From: Trujillonella humicola
GTDB taxonomy: Bacteria; Actinomycetota; Actinomycetes; Mycobacteriales; Geodermatophilaceae
Assembly: GCF_046233715.1 (NCBI RefSeq)
Contig: NZ_JBJNRJ010000013.1
Span: forward strand, 1-64,000
Length of the DNA: 64,000 nt
Direction: 5' to 3'
Part shown: positions 56,904-64,000 of the stretch, piece by piece
Numbering within the stretch: the first letter of the stretch is position 1
How the letters are laid out: each line of letters begins with the position of its first letter
Made by a program: the position numbers and the translations under genes
The notes under the pieces: model-generated
Databases searched by the model: none
What the model saw: the letters and a program-made list of their open reading frames with translations, nothing else
What the model was told of the DNA's origin: nothing

Positions 56904-59020
56904 CGCACCAGGCGGGCCGAGTTGCCGGCCACGGCCACGCTCGAGGCGTTGTGCAGGACCGCCGCGAGCACCGGGGACAGCGCTCCCCCGGCGCCGAGCA
57001 GCAGCCCGACGCCGTTGACCGCGATGGACAACCCGTAGTTCTGCCGGACCACCTGCAGGGTGCGGCCGCCGAGGTCGCGCAGGTCCAGCAGCCGGCGCAG
57101 GTCGTCCCCGACCAGGGCGACGTCGGCGGTCTCCACCGCCACGTCGGTGCCGGAGATCCCCATCGCGATGCCGATGTCCGCGGCGGCCAGGGCCGGCGCG
57201 TCGTTGGTCCCGTCCCCCACCACGGCCACCGTGTAGCCGGCAGCCCGGAGCGCGGTGACGACGTCCTGCTTGTCCTCCGGCAGCGACTCCGCGCGCCACT
57301 CGTCGATGCCGAGCTCCGCGGCGACGGCGGCGGCAGTGACCGCGTGGTCACCGGTGAGCATGACGATCCGGCGCACCCCGGAGGCCTGCAGAGCCGCCAG
57401 CACCTCCGCGGACTCCGGCCGGATCTCGTCGCGCAGGCTCACCAGGCCGACCAGCTCGCCGTCCACCGCGAGCAGCAGCGGGGTCTCCCCCGCCGCCCGC
57501 AGATCCGCGAGCCACGTCCGGGCGTCGTCCGCCACCGGCACACCCTCGGCGGCCATCAGCGGCTCGCTGCCGAGCAGCAGCACCCGGCCGTCGGCCTGCG
57601 TGCGCATCCCCAGGCCGAGCAGGACCTCGCACTCCTCGTGCGGCGGGATGAAGACGTGCCGCTCCTCGGTGGAGCGGATGACGGCCTGCGCGAGCGGGTG
57701 CCGGGAGTGGATCTCCGAGCTGGCGGCGTAGCCGAGCACCTGCTCGGGCGTCCAGCCGTCGGAGAAGGAGACGACGTTGGTGACGACGGGCCGGCCGACG
57801 GTGAGCGTGCCCGTCTTGTCGAACACGACGGCGTCCACCCGCCCGGCCGCCTCGAGGTGCGCGCCGCCCTTGACCAGCACGCCGCGGGAGGCGCCGTTGC
57901 CGATGGCGGCGCTGACCGCCGTCGGGGTGGACAGGCCGACCGCGCAGGGGCAGGCGATGAGCAGCATGGTCATGGCCCGGCGGACGTCCCCGGTGACCGC
58001 CCAGGTCAGCGCGGACAGCGCGAAGGACGCGGGCACGAAGCGCCGGGAGAAGGAGTCGGCGACGGTCTGGATCGGGGCGCGGTCGTCCTGCGCCGCCTCG
58101 ACGCGGGCGATGATCCGGCCGATCGCGGTGTCGGACCCGGTCGCCGAGGCGCGGACGACGATCCGCCCGCGCAGATTCACCGAGCCGGCGTGGACGTGGG
58201 TCCCCGGCGCGACGGCGACGGGCAGCGGCTCGCCGGTGATCGCGGCCTGGTCGACGACGCCCTCGCCCTCGACGACCTCGCCGTCGACGGGGAGCGCCAC
58301 CTGCTCGTGGACGACGACCAGGTCCCCGACCCGCAGCCGGCCCACGTCCACCTGGACCTCGGTGCCGTCGGGCAGCCGGATCCACGCCGCCGACGCGCTG
58401 CCGGCGAGCAGGTCGGCGATCGCCCGGCGGGTGCGGCGCAGGGTGAGGGTCTGCAACCACTCGCCGATGTTGAGCAGCCACAGCACGGTGAGGGCGACGA
58501 CGTTCTCGCGCAGCAGCAGGCTGGCGACCGTCGCCGCGGTGACCAGCGCGTCCGTGCCGGCCGAGCGCTTGCCCGCCAGCGCCCCCGCCGCACCCTTGAC
58601 GAAGGGGTAACCGGTGAAGATCGTCAACGCGGTCGCCGCCGCGCGGCCGCGGCCGGTCAGCAGGGGCGGGCGGCCGAAGCCGTAGCGGCGCACCCCCAGC
58701 AGCACCAGCGCGGCGCCGCCCACGACGATCCGCACGAGGTCGCCGTTGGCGACGTCGGCCGAGCGCGGCTCCCGGGTCGCGACCGCGTCGGCGGGGGCCG
58801 CCACGCCTTTCGCGACCGCGGCGAGGACGGCGTCCCGGTCGGCGTCGGCGGCCAGCCACACGACCACGTGCGCGGTCACCGGGAAGGCCTGGACCGCGAG
58901 CACCCCCTCGACCTCGTCGAGGGCGTCCTCGACGGCGACCGCGCGCGACGGCGACCCGGTCAGCTCGCCGACGTGCAGCCGGACGCGCCCGCCGGCGTCG
59001 GCGACGACGACCGGCGGCAT
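56888..59020 (-). CDS. ctpC: P1B-type metal-exporting ATPase, CtpC-like
   Basis: A 710-residue heavy-metal P-type ATPase. The membrane metal site is LLIACPCAVGLSTP, the phosphorylation site VVFDKTGTLTVG, the actuator AAITGEPLPVAV, and the nucleotide hinge VVGDGTNDAPALAAADIGIAMG. There is a short N-terminal HMA-like region without a clear CxxC. Its upstream neighbour is the DUF1490/PacL protein, the pair known for CtpC in Mycobacterium, where it exports Zn2+ (Mn2+ also proposed). The start overlaps the PacL stop (TGATG). Confidence 0.88.
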   Translation of the reverse strand: MPPVVVADAGGRVRLHVGELTGSPSRAVAVEDALDEVEGVLAVQAFPVTAHVVVWLAADADRDAVLAAVAKGVAAPADAVATREPRSADVANGDLVRIVVGGAALVLLGVRRYGFGRPPLLTGRGRAAATALTIFTGYPFVKGAAGALAGKRSAGTDALVTAATVASLLLRENVVALTVLWLLNIGEWLQTLTLRRTRRAIADLLAGSASAAWIRLPDGTEVQVDVGRLRVGDLVVVHEQVALPVDGEVVEGEGVVDQAAITGEPLPVAVAPGTHVHAGSVNLRGRIVVRASATGSDTAIGRIIARVEAAQDDRAPIQTVADSFSRRFVPASFALSALTWAVTGDVRRAMTMLLIACPCAVGLSTPTAVSAAIGNGASRGVLVKGGAHLEAAGRVDAVVFDKTGTLTVGRPVVTNVVSFSDGWTPEQVLGYAASSEIHSRHPLAQAVIRSTEERHVFIPPHEECEVLLGLGMRTQADGRVLLLGSEPLMAAEGVPVADDARTWLADLRAAGETPLLLAVDGELVGLVSLRDEIRPESAEVLAALQASGVRRIVMLTGDHAVTAAAVAAELGIDEWRAESLPEDKQDVVTALRAAGYTVAVVGDGTNDAPALAAADIGIAMGISGTDVAVETADVALVGDDLRRLLDLRDLGGRTLQVVRQNYGLSIAVNGVGLLLGAGGALSPVLAAVLHNASSVAVAGNSARLVRYRRP

Positions 59021-59286
59021 CAGTGCTCGTGCGTGTGGGCGTCCGTGCCCCGGGCCGGCGGCGGGACCGTCTCGCCCAGGTCGGCATAGGCGCGGGCCCG
59101 GCGGGAGGCCACGATCCCCCACCGCGTCGCGCCGACGGCGGCCTTGCGGGGCAGGCTGCCGGGCTCGCTGCCCTCCGCCAGGCGGACCACCAGGACCCCG
59201 GCCACCCCGCTGGCGACGGCCCCGGCGGTGCGCCGCAGGACCCGGCCGGTGCCCCGGGCGCGCTCGCGGTTCTTCGACTCGGACAC
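59020..59286 (-). CDS. DUF1490/PacL-type partner of the metal ATPase
   Basis: An 88-residue protein with a basic N-terminus (SESKNRERARGTGRVLRRT), one transmembrane helix (GAVASGVAGVLVVRLAEG) and a C-terminus ending DAHTHEH, matching the metal-binding acidic/His tail of PacL1 (Rv3269). In Mycobacterium PacL1 scaffolds and stabilises CtpC in membrane platforms and binds Zn2+. It lies directly upstream of the CtpC-like gene and is translationally coupled to it. No Zur-like site is seen here, in keeping with efflux rather than uptake. Confidence 0.85.
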   Translation of the reverse strand: MSESKNRERARGTGRVLRRTAGAVASGVAGVLVVRLAEGSEPGSLPRKAAVGATRWGIVASRRARAYADLGETVPPPARGTDAHTHEH

Positions 59287-59308
59287 GCTTCTCCTCTTGC
59301 CGACCGGC

Positions 59309-59340
59309 GGGGGCGGCGCCGGGCGCGCCGCCCCCTTTTT
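59309..59340 (+). terminator. Classic GC hairpin plus T5, plus-strand orientation
   Basis: GGGGGCGGC (59309-59317) pairs with GCCGCCCCC (59327-59335), then TTTTT (59336-59340). It is the only hairpin with a U-tract noted here, and it points rightward, though both neighbours are on the minus strand. Confidence 0.6.
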
Positions 59341-59347
59341 CTACGCC

Positions 59348-60367
59348 TCAGGCCTGGAAGACGGCCGACAGGGCCCGCAACTGGGCCAGCTGCCAGTCGA
59401 CGAAGGACCCCTCGTCGTCCGGGACGGACTCGGTGACCTCGACGACCGGCACGCCGGCGTCCTCGGCGGTCGACCGCAGCTGCTCGGGCACGCTGCCCTC
59501 GGTCTGGCTGTTGTAGATCAGGACGTCGGCCTCGCCGGCCTCCAGGGTCGACTGGAAGGCGGCGACGTCACCGGGCGCCGGGTCGGTCTCGTTGCTCGCC
59601 GCGTCGCGGTAGCCCTCGGGCGTGACGTCGGTCAGGCCGATCGCCTCGGCCATGTACTCGAAGACCGACTCGGTGGCCAGGTAGCTGCGCCCCTCCGCGG
59701 CGGTCCGCAGGCTCTCGATCTCGTCGAGGTAGGGCTGCATCTCCGCCTCCCAGGCGGCGGCCCGCTCGGCGAAGTAGTCGGCCGCGTCCGGCGAGAGCTC
59801 GCTGAGCTCTGCCGTGATCGCGCCGGCGGCCTGCTGCACGTGGTCCGGGGAGTACCAGATGTGCGGGTTGACGCCGCCGTGGCCGTGGCCGTCCTCCTCG
59901 GCGTGCTCCTCCTCGTCCCCGTGCTCGTCCTCGGCGTGCTCGCCCTCCTCCTCGGCGTGCTCCTCGGTCTCGATGCCGACGACCTCGGCGAGGTCGAGCA
60001 CGACGGGGGCCGGGTTCACGTTGCCCGCCGCGTCGGCCGCCCAGTGGTCGTAGTCGGCGCCGTTGAGCACCACGAGCCCGGCCTCCTCGAAGGCCGCGAT
60101 GTCCCCGGTGGTCGGCTCGAAGTCGTGCGGGTCGACCGCGGTCGAGCTGATCACGGTCGTCACCGTCGCGCAGTCGCCACCCAGCGACTCGACGACGTCG
60201 CCCCACTGACCCACGGAGACGACGACGTCGACGACCTCGCCGGGGCAGGCGTCGGCGTCGCCCTCGCTGGTGGTGACCCCGCCGCCCCCGTCCGCCCCGC
60301 AGGCGGCGAGGACGAGCGTGGCGGCCCCGGCCAGGGCCAGGACGGCGGTACGGGACTGGCGGCGCAT
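59348..60367 (-). CDS. znuA: Zinc-binding lipoprotein, ZnuA-like, with acidic/His loop
   Basis: A 339-residue substrate-binding protein. The signal ends in LVLAAC. Expected zinc ligands are H in STAVDPHDFEPTT and H in VNPHIWYSPDHV. Between them is a long His/Glu/Asp-rich loop (EEHAEEEGEHAEDEHGDEEE) that buffers zinc. No permease or ATPase accompanies it; it is an orphan. A Zur-like box lies 20 bases upstream, and GGAG sits 8-11 bases before the ATG. It may deliver zinc to a transporter encoded elsewhere. Confidence 0.88.
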   Translation of the reverse strand: MRRQSRTAVLALAGAATLVLAACGADGGGGVTTSEGDADACPGEVVDVVVSVGQWGDVVESLGGDCATVTTVISSTAVDPHDFEPTTGDIAAFEEAGLVVLNGADYDHWAADAAGNVNPAPVVLDLAEVVGIETEEHAEEEGEHAEDEHGDEEEHAEEDGHGHGGVNPHIWYSPDHVQQAAGAITAELSELSPDAADYFAERAAAWEAEMQPYLDEIESLRTAAEGRSYLATESVFEYMAEAIGLTDVTPEGYRDAASNETDPAPGDVAAFQSTLEAGEADVLIYNSQTEGSVPEQLRSTAEDAGVPVVEVTESVPDDEGSFVDWQLAQLRALSAVFQA

Positions 60368-60387
60368 GAGGTACTCCAGAGTGGCAA

Positions 60388-60401
60388 CGGTAATGATTCC
60401 C
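60388..60401. promoter_or_regulatory. Zur-like operator (site 5)
   Basis: On the minus strand it reads GGGAATCATTACCG, 20 bases upstream of the orphan zinc-binding lipoprotein. It completes the set of five matching sites. Confidence 0.75.
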
Positions 60402-60450
60402 GGTGCCACTATGCCTCATCTGCCGCGGTCGGTGCGACCGCCCCCTCCGC

Positions 60451-62070
60451 TCAGCGGGCCCGGGCCACCCGTGCCTCGTCGAAGACCGGCTCGGCCGACT
60501 CGTACACCCGCCCGTCGGCGCCGAAGACCAGGAACCGGTCGAACGAGCGGGCGAACCAGCGGTCGTGCGTCACCGCGAGCACCGTCCCGTCGAAGGCGGC
60601 CAGCGCCTCCTCCAGCGACTCGGCCGAGAGCACGTCGAGGTTGTCGGTCGGCTCGTCGAGCAGCAGCAGGGTCGCCCCCGACAGCTCGAGCATCAGCACC
60701 TGGAACCGGGCCTGCTGCCCGCCCGACAGCGTGCGGAAGAGCTGGTCGCCGGACTCGGCCAGTCCGTACCGGCGCAGTGCGGCCATCGCCCGCCCCCGGT
60801 CGACGCCGGGCCGTCCGGGCTCGCCGTGCCAGAGCAGGTCCACCGGCGTGCGGTCCAGCCACTCCGGGTGGGCGTGGGTCTGCGCGAACAGCCCGGGGAC
60901 GACGCGCGCGCCCAGCCGCCAGTCGCCGGTGTGCGCCACCTCCTGCCCGGCCAGCAGCCGCAGGAAGTGCGACTTGCCGGCGCCGTTGGCGCCGAGGACG
61001 CCGACCCGGTCGCCGTACCAGAGCTCCACGTCGAACGGCCGCATCAGGCCGGTGAGCTCCAACTGCTCGGCCACGACCGCCCGCACGCCGGTCCGCCCGC
61101 CGCGCAGCCGCATCGCCACCTCCTGCTGCGGGGGCCGGTCCGGCGGCGGGCCGGCCGCCTCGAACTTCGCCAGCCGGGTCTGCGCCGCGGAGTACCGGCT
61201 GGCCATGTCCGGGGAGTTGGCCGCCTGCTGCTGCAGCGTCCGCACGAGGTCGACCAGCCGCTGGTGCTCCTCCTCCCACCGGCGGCGGACCTCGGCCAGC
61301 CGCTCGTGCCGCGCCGTCCGCGCCGCCGGGTAGGTCGCGAAGCCGCCGCCGTGCACCCACGCCGTCCCGCCCTCGACGGTGACCACGCGATCGGCCACCC
61401 GGGCCAGCAGCTCCCGGTCGTGGCTGACGAACAGCACCGTCTTGCGGGTCTCCCGCAGCCGCTTCTCCAGCCAGCGCTTGCCGGGGACGTCGAGGTAGTT
61501 GTCCGGCTCGTCGAGCAGCAGCACCTCGTCGGGTCCGCGCAGCAGCGCCTCGAGCGCCAGCCGCTTCTGCTCCCCACCGGACAGCGTGGACAGCTCCCGG
61601 TACTTGCACCGGTCGTAGGGAACGCCGAGCGCGGCGACGGTCACGGTGTCCCAGGTGACCTCGGCGTCGTACCCGCCGGCGTCCCCCCACGCGCCGAGCG
61701 CGTCGGCGTAGGCGAGCTGGGCAGGCTCGTCGTCGGTCTCCATCAGGGTGAGCTCGGCGGCCTCGAGCGCGTCCCAGGCCGCGCGCACGGCGGGCGGCGA
61801 GAGGTCGACCAGGAACCGCTGCACGGTCGTGTCGTCGCGCACCGAGCCGATGAACTGGCGCATCACGCCGAGACCGCCCGCGCGGGCGACGGCGCCGTCC
61901 TCGGGGACGAGGTCCCCGGCGACGATCCGCAGCAGCGTCGTCTTCCCGGCGCCGTTCTCCCCGACGAGAGCGGCGCGGGCGCCCTCGCCCACCCGGAACG
62001 ACACGTCGTGCAGCAGCACCCGCCCGTCGGACAGGGTGTGCCGGATCCCGCTGACGTCGACGTAACCCAC
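60451..62070 (-). CDS. ABC-F family ATP-binding protein
   Basis: A 539-residue soluble protein with two ABC domains. First: Walker A ALVGENGAGKTTLL, signature LSGGEQKRLALEALL, DEPDNYLDV. Second: LGANGAGKSHFLRLL, LSGGQQARFQVLMLEL, DEPTDNLDVLS. An Arg/Glu-rich interdomain linker (ERLAEVRRRWEEEHQRLVDLV) sits between. No membrane segment is present. ABC-F proteins act on ribosomes, relieving stalls or giving resistance to ribosome-targeting antibiotics; the subgroup is not assigned. GTG 62070 abuts a CCGGACA-G-TGTCCGG palindrome. Confidence 0.9.
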   Translation of the reverse strand: MGYVDVSGIRHTLSDGRVLLHDVSFRVGEGARAALVGENGAGKTTLLRIVAGDLVPEDGAVARAGGLGVMRQFIGSVRDDTTVQRFLVDLSPPAVRAAWDALEAAELTLMETDDEPAQLAYADALGAWGDAGGYDAEVTWDTVTVAALGVPYDRCKYRELSTLSGGEQKRLALEALLRGPDEVLLLDEPDNYLDVPGKRWLEKRLRETRKTVLFVSHDRELLARVADRVVTVEGGTAWVHGGGFATYPAARTARHERLAEVRRRWEEEHQRLVDLVRTLQQQAANSPDMASRYSAAQTRLAKFEAAGPPPDRPPQQEVAMRLRGGRTGVRAVVAEQLELTGLMRPFDVELWYGDRVGVLGANGAGKSHFLRLLAGQEVAHTGDWRLGARVVPGLFAQTHAHPEWLDRTPVDLLWHGEPGRPGVDRGRAMAALRRYGLAESGDQLFRTLSGGQQARFQVLMLELSGATLLLLDEPTDNLDVLSAESLEEALAAFDGTVLAVTHDRWFARSFDRFLVFGADGRVYESAEPVFDEARVARAR

Positions 62071-62085
62071 CCGGACAGTGTCCGG
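62071..62085. promoter_or_regulatory. Palindrome CCGGACA-G-TGTCCGG next to the ABC-F start
   Basis: A perfect 7+1+7 palindrome touching the GTG start of the ABC-F gene and 18 bases past the stop of the upstream oxidoreductase. It may be an operator or a mini-hairpin that affects translation start. Confidence 0.35.
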
Positions 62086-62102
62086 ATCCGGGCAACGCGG
62101 TG

Positions 62103-63086
62103 TCAGCCGGTGCGCAGCACCACCTTGCCCGCGGTCCGGCGCTGCTCGAGGTCGGCGTGGGCGCGGGCCGCGTCGGCCAGCGGGTACTCGCTGACCAGCG
62201 GCCGCCAGGCACCGGCGGCCACCCGCTCCAGCGCGCGGCCGGCCAGGCCCGGGATGCCGCCGGGCAGCGCGACCATCCGCGGCCCGAGCGACCACCCGGC
62301 GGTGATCCCCAGCCGGACGACGTCACCGGTGTCGAACCGCGTCGGGCTGCCCGCCGAGTACCCGAACAGCACCAGCCGCCCGCCGGGGCGCAGCAGCTCC
62401 AGCGCGCACCGGCCGACCGCCCCGCCCACGCCGTCGTAGACCAGCGTCACCCCGCCGGTCGCCGCGCGGACCCGCTCGTCCCAGCCGGCTGCGGTGTAGT
62501 CGACGACCAGGTCCGCGCCCAGCTCCGCGAGCCGGGCGACCTTGCCCGGACCGCCGGCGGCGGCCACCACGGTGGCGCCGGCCGCCCGGGCCGCCTGTAC
62601 GAGCAGCCACCCCATCCCGCCGGCCGCCGAGGGCACCAGGACGACGTCGTCCGCGGACGGCGGCTCCAGCTCCAGCACGCCCAGCGCCGTGCGCCCCGTG
62701 GCCACGGCGGCGACCGCGTCGGCCCACCCGACCCGCTCGGGCAGGGCGAACAGCTGCCCGTCGACGGCGGTGACGGCCTGCTCGGCGTAACCACCGGGGA
62801 CCGGCCCGAGGTGGGCGACGACCCGCCGGCCGAGCCAGGCCGGGTCGACGCCGTCCCCGAGCGCGTCGACCACGCCGGCGACCTCCCGCCCCGGGACGGT
62901 CGGCAGCGCGGGCAGCGGCAGCGACACCGGACCGGGGTCGCCGCGGCGCAGCGTGGTGTCGACCAGGTGGACCCCGGCGGCCTCGACCGCGATGCGGACC
63001 TGCCCCGGTCCGGGTGCCAGGTCGGGCAGCTCGTCGAGGACGAGGCGGTCGGGGGCGCCGAACTCGTGCAGTCGGATGGCTCGCAT
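62103..63086 (-). CDS. Quinone oxidoreductase-like zinc-free MDR protein
   Basis: A 327-residue NADPH:quinone reductase family protein. GroES-like N-terminus (MRAIRLHEFGAPDRLVLDELPDL), then ALPTVPGREVAGVV, and the nucleotide-binding fold with VLVPSAAGGMGWLLVQAARAAGATVVAAAG. No zinc-ligand cysteine cluster is seen. Family members reduce quinones or enones. The gene precedes the ABC-F gene on the same strand, so they may share a transcript. Confidence 0.87.
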   Translation of the reverse strand: MRAIRLHEFGAPDRLVLDELPDLAPGPGQVRIAVEAAGVHLVDTTLRRGDPGPVSLPLPALPTVPGREVAGVVDALGDGVDPAWLGRRVVAHLGPVPGGYAEQAVTAVDGQLFALPERVGWADAVAAVATGRTALGVLELEPPSADDVVLVPSAAGGMGWLLVQAARAAGATVVAAAGGPGKVARLAELGADLVVDYTAAGWDERVRAATGGVTLVYDGVGGAVGRCALELLRPGGRLVLFGYSAGSPTRFDTGDVVRLGITAGWSLGPRMVALPGGIPGLAGRALERVAAGAWRPLVSEYPLADAARAHADLEQRRTAGKVVLRTG

Positions 63087-63120
63087 GCACCCGAGGCAAC
63101 CGCCTCACGTGCACTCGAGG

Positions 63121-63342
63121 TCAAGCCGAGCGGGTCTCCGACTCCAGGCGGGCGCGGGCCAGCCGCTCCACCAGCTCGGGGAGCGCGGTGGCCGGTACGC
63201 CGCTGAGGTCGCGGCGGCAGCTGCGGACGACGGTGCCGATCACCTGCGGGCGGAGCGTGGAGCGGAACTCGTCGGTGAGCCGCACGACCGCCTGGTCGAC
63301 CGCGGCGTCGTCGTCCGACGTCCTGGCCAGCACTCGCGTCAT
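63121..63342 (-). CDS. Small helical protein, three-helix-bundle type
   Basis: A 73-residue all-helical protein (AVDQAVVRLTDEFRSTLRPQVIGTVVRSCRRDLSGVPATALPELVERLARARLES). The pattern resembles the three-helix-bundle dimerisation domain found as free-standing or N-terminal modules in actinobacteria, such as beside arsenate reductases. That assignment is tentative. It lies 34 bases upstream of the oxidoreductase gene on the same strand. Confidence 0.55.
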   Translation of the reverse strand: MTRVLARTSDDDAAVDQAVVRLTDEFRSTLRPQVIGTVVRSCRRDLSGVPATALPELVERLARARLESETRSA

Positions 63343-63509
63343 CCGTCGTCCTCCCCCTGCCTGCCCGTCACCGGCTCCAGTCCCCCGACCGGCGCGGCCA
63401 TACGGTGCCTCGCCGTTCCCCGGGGGGCCAGGGACCAAGGGCCCAGGGGCCGGTCGGAGGGCAGCGGCGGCTGCGCGTGTCGCCACCGGCGCGCCGGTGC
63501 GGTCCCCCG

Positions 63510-63632
63510 TCAGCCCAGGACGAGGGAGAGCGCCGTCGCGAGGACCGCGAGCAGCATCGCCAGCACCACGACCGCGGCGACGATCCGCCGGCGCCGCTCG
63601 GCGTCGGGCCCGCCCGCGCCACCCATGCCCAT
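63510..63632 (-). CDS. Small single-helix membrane protein (40 aa)
   Basis: A 40-residue frame from ATG 63632 (MGMGGAGGPDAERRRRI, then a helix VAAVVVLAMLLAVLATALSLVLG). A Gly-rich head, four arginines and one strong transmembrane helix make a plausible small membrane protein. No family is recognised, and the ribosome site is weak. Confidence 0.45.
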   Translation of the reverse strand: MGMGGAGGPDAERRRRIVAAVVVLAMLLAVLATALSLVLG

Positions 63633-63646
63633 CACGGGACGCAACG

Positions 63647-64000
63647 CTACGTCGCCGGCCGGCGTCCCGACAGCAGCGTGTCCAGCGCGGTCCCGGCCGG
63701 CGTCTGCCGGGTCACCTGCTCGAGCCGGTCGACGTCGAGCAGCGCCGCCACGCCGGCGAAGCGCTCGACGCCGTGCAGGATCGCCGGCTCCTGCGGGCCA
63801 CCCACCCCGCGCTCGACGTTCTCGACGTCGTGACCGAGCACCAGCAGCCGCCCGCCCGGCCGCAGCCAGCCGACGGCACGCGCCAGGAGGTCCTCGAGGT
63901 CCGGTGGCGGGAGGTGCAGGTAGGCGACGAGCACGAGGTCCACCGGCCGCTCCGGGCCGGGCCAGGCCAGGACGTCGGCGGCCACCCAGTCCACGCCCTC
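63647..64000 (-). CDS. Class I SAM methyltransferase, C-terminal part (cut by window end)
   Basis: The frame runs off the right edge; 117 codons are visible. The part seen has strand 4 (DLVLVAYLHLPP), post-motif LRPGGRLLVLGHD, and a long C-terminal segment, as in small Methyltransf_11/25 proteins. The AdoMet motif I lies beyond the window. The stop is at 63647. Confidence 0.7.
   Translation of the reverse strand, partial: EGVDWVAADVLAWPGPERPVDLVLVAYLHLPPPDLEDLLARAVGWLRPGGRLLVLGHDVENVERGVGGPQEPAILHGVERFAGVAALLDVDRLEQVTRQTPAGTALDTLLSGRRPAT

Overview
The window is very GC-rich throughout and densely packed with GTG/ATG-started genes, many with 1-4 nt stop/start overlaps. Gene content and order (mec-cysO-cysM, clpS-DUF2017 beside pncB, rph-rdgB, serB-ctaD, CtpC/PacL-type zinc efflux, Zur-linked alternative ribosomal proteins) point to an actinobacterium. 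The codon and protein style resembles Geodermatophilaceae (Blastococcus, Geodermatophilus, Modestobacter), but that genus-level guess is inference. The first 94 bases are a pure C run, most likely an assembly edge artefact.

Layout. 0.15-6.5 kb: NAD-dependent epimerase, PaaI thioesterase plus acyl-CoA dehydrogenase, aldo/keto reductase, histidine phosphatase, EAL-domain c-di-GMP phosphodiesterase, TetR regulator. 6.5-13.3 kb: DUF427 and DUF3618 proteins, tRNA-Leu(UAG), a methyltransferase, a double-length CoA transferase, and an operon of two enoyl-CoA hydratase-type enzymes with an LLM flavin oxidoreductase (acyl-CoA metabolism). 13.5-22.2 kb: envelope and housekeeping genes (HPP-CBS membrane protein, rdgB, rph, K+ channel, YjbQ, peroxiredoxin, DUF4262, stand-alone LigD-type polymerase). 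22.2-28.2 kb: the cysteine block mec-cysO-cysM with an MBL hydrolase, clpS-DUF2017, and divergent NAD salvage genes pncB-pncA, in an order close to that of Mycobacterium. 28.3-36.3 kb: serB, ctaD, an RlmA-type methyltransferase, a phosphoesterase, a CtaG-type assembly factor, a CDF metal transporter and an M23 endopeptidase. 36.6-41.0 kb: zinc alcohol dehydrogenase, TetR, sugar-lactone oxidase and a D-threonine-aldolase-like enzyme.

41.0-60.4 kb is a metal-homeostasis island. A Zur-type repressor is followed by a divergon of zinc-independent ribosomal proteins (L31B to the left; L28, L33, S14 and S18 to the right), a CobW-like protein and a 2Fe-2S ferredoxin-like protein. Next come a permease/TIGR03943 pair, a siderophore uptake set (DUF2470-SIP fusion, fused FecCD permease, lipoprotein, ATPase) behind two DtxR/IdeR-like iron boxes, an Azt-type zinc ABC system, a CtpC-like P-type ATPase with its PacL/DUF1490 partner, and an orphan zinc-binding lipoprotein. 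Five sites fit one palindromic consensus, GRGAATCRTTMYCG with small deviations in one of them, and each lies at a promoter expected to be Zur-controlled. The Azt operon carries three separate disruptions: an in-frame TAG in the ATPase and one frameshift each in the permease and a second AztD-like gene. Both zinc-binding lipoproteins remain open. 60.4-64 kb: an ABC-F protein, a quinone oxidoreductase, two small proteins and a methyltransferase cut by the window end.

Non-coding structure. Four 55-56 bp double-hairpin elements each sit exactly 4 nt after the TGA of a minus-strand gene. Two long hairpins share GGAGGAGATC arms. Several strong terminator hairpins are listed. No CRISPR array, rRNA, insertion sequence or prophage was seen, and no gene-free stretch exceeds 300 bases; the longest is the 292-base divergent region 36312-36603.
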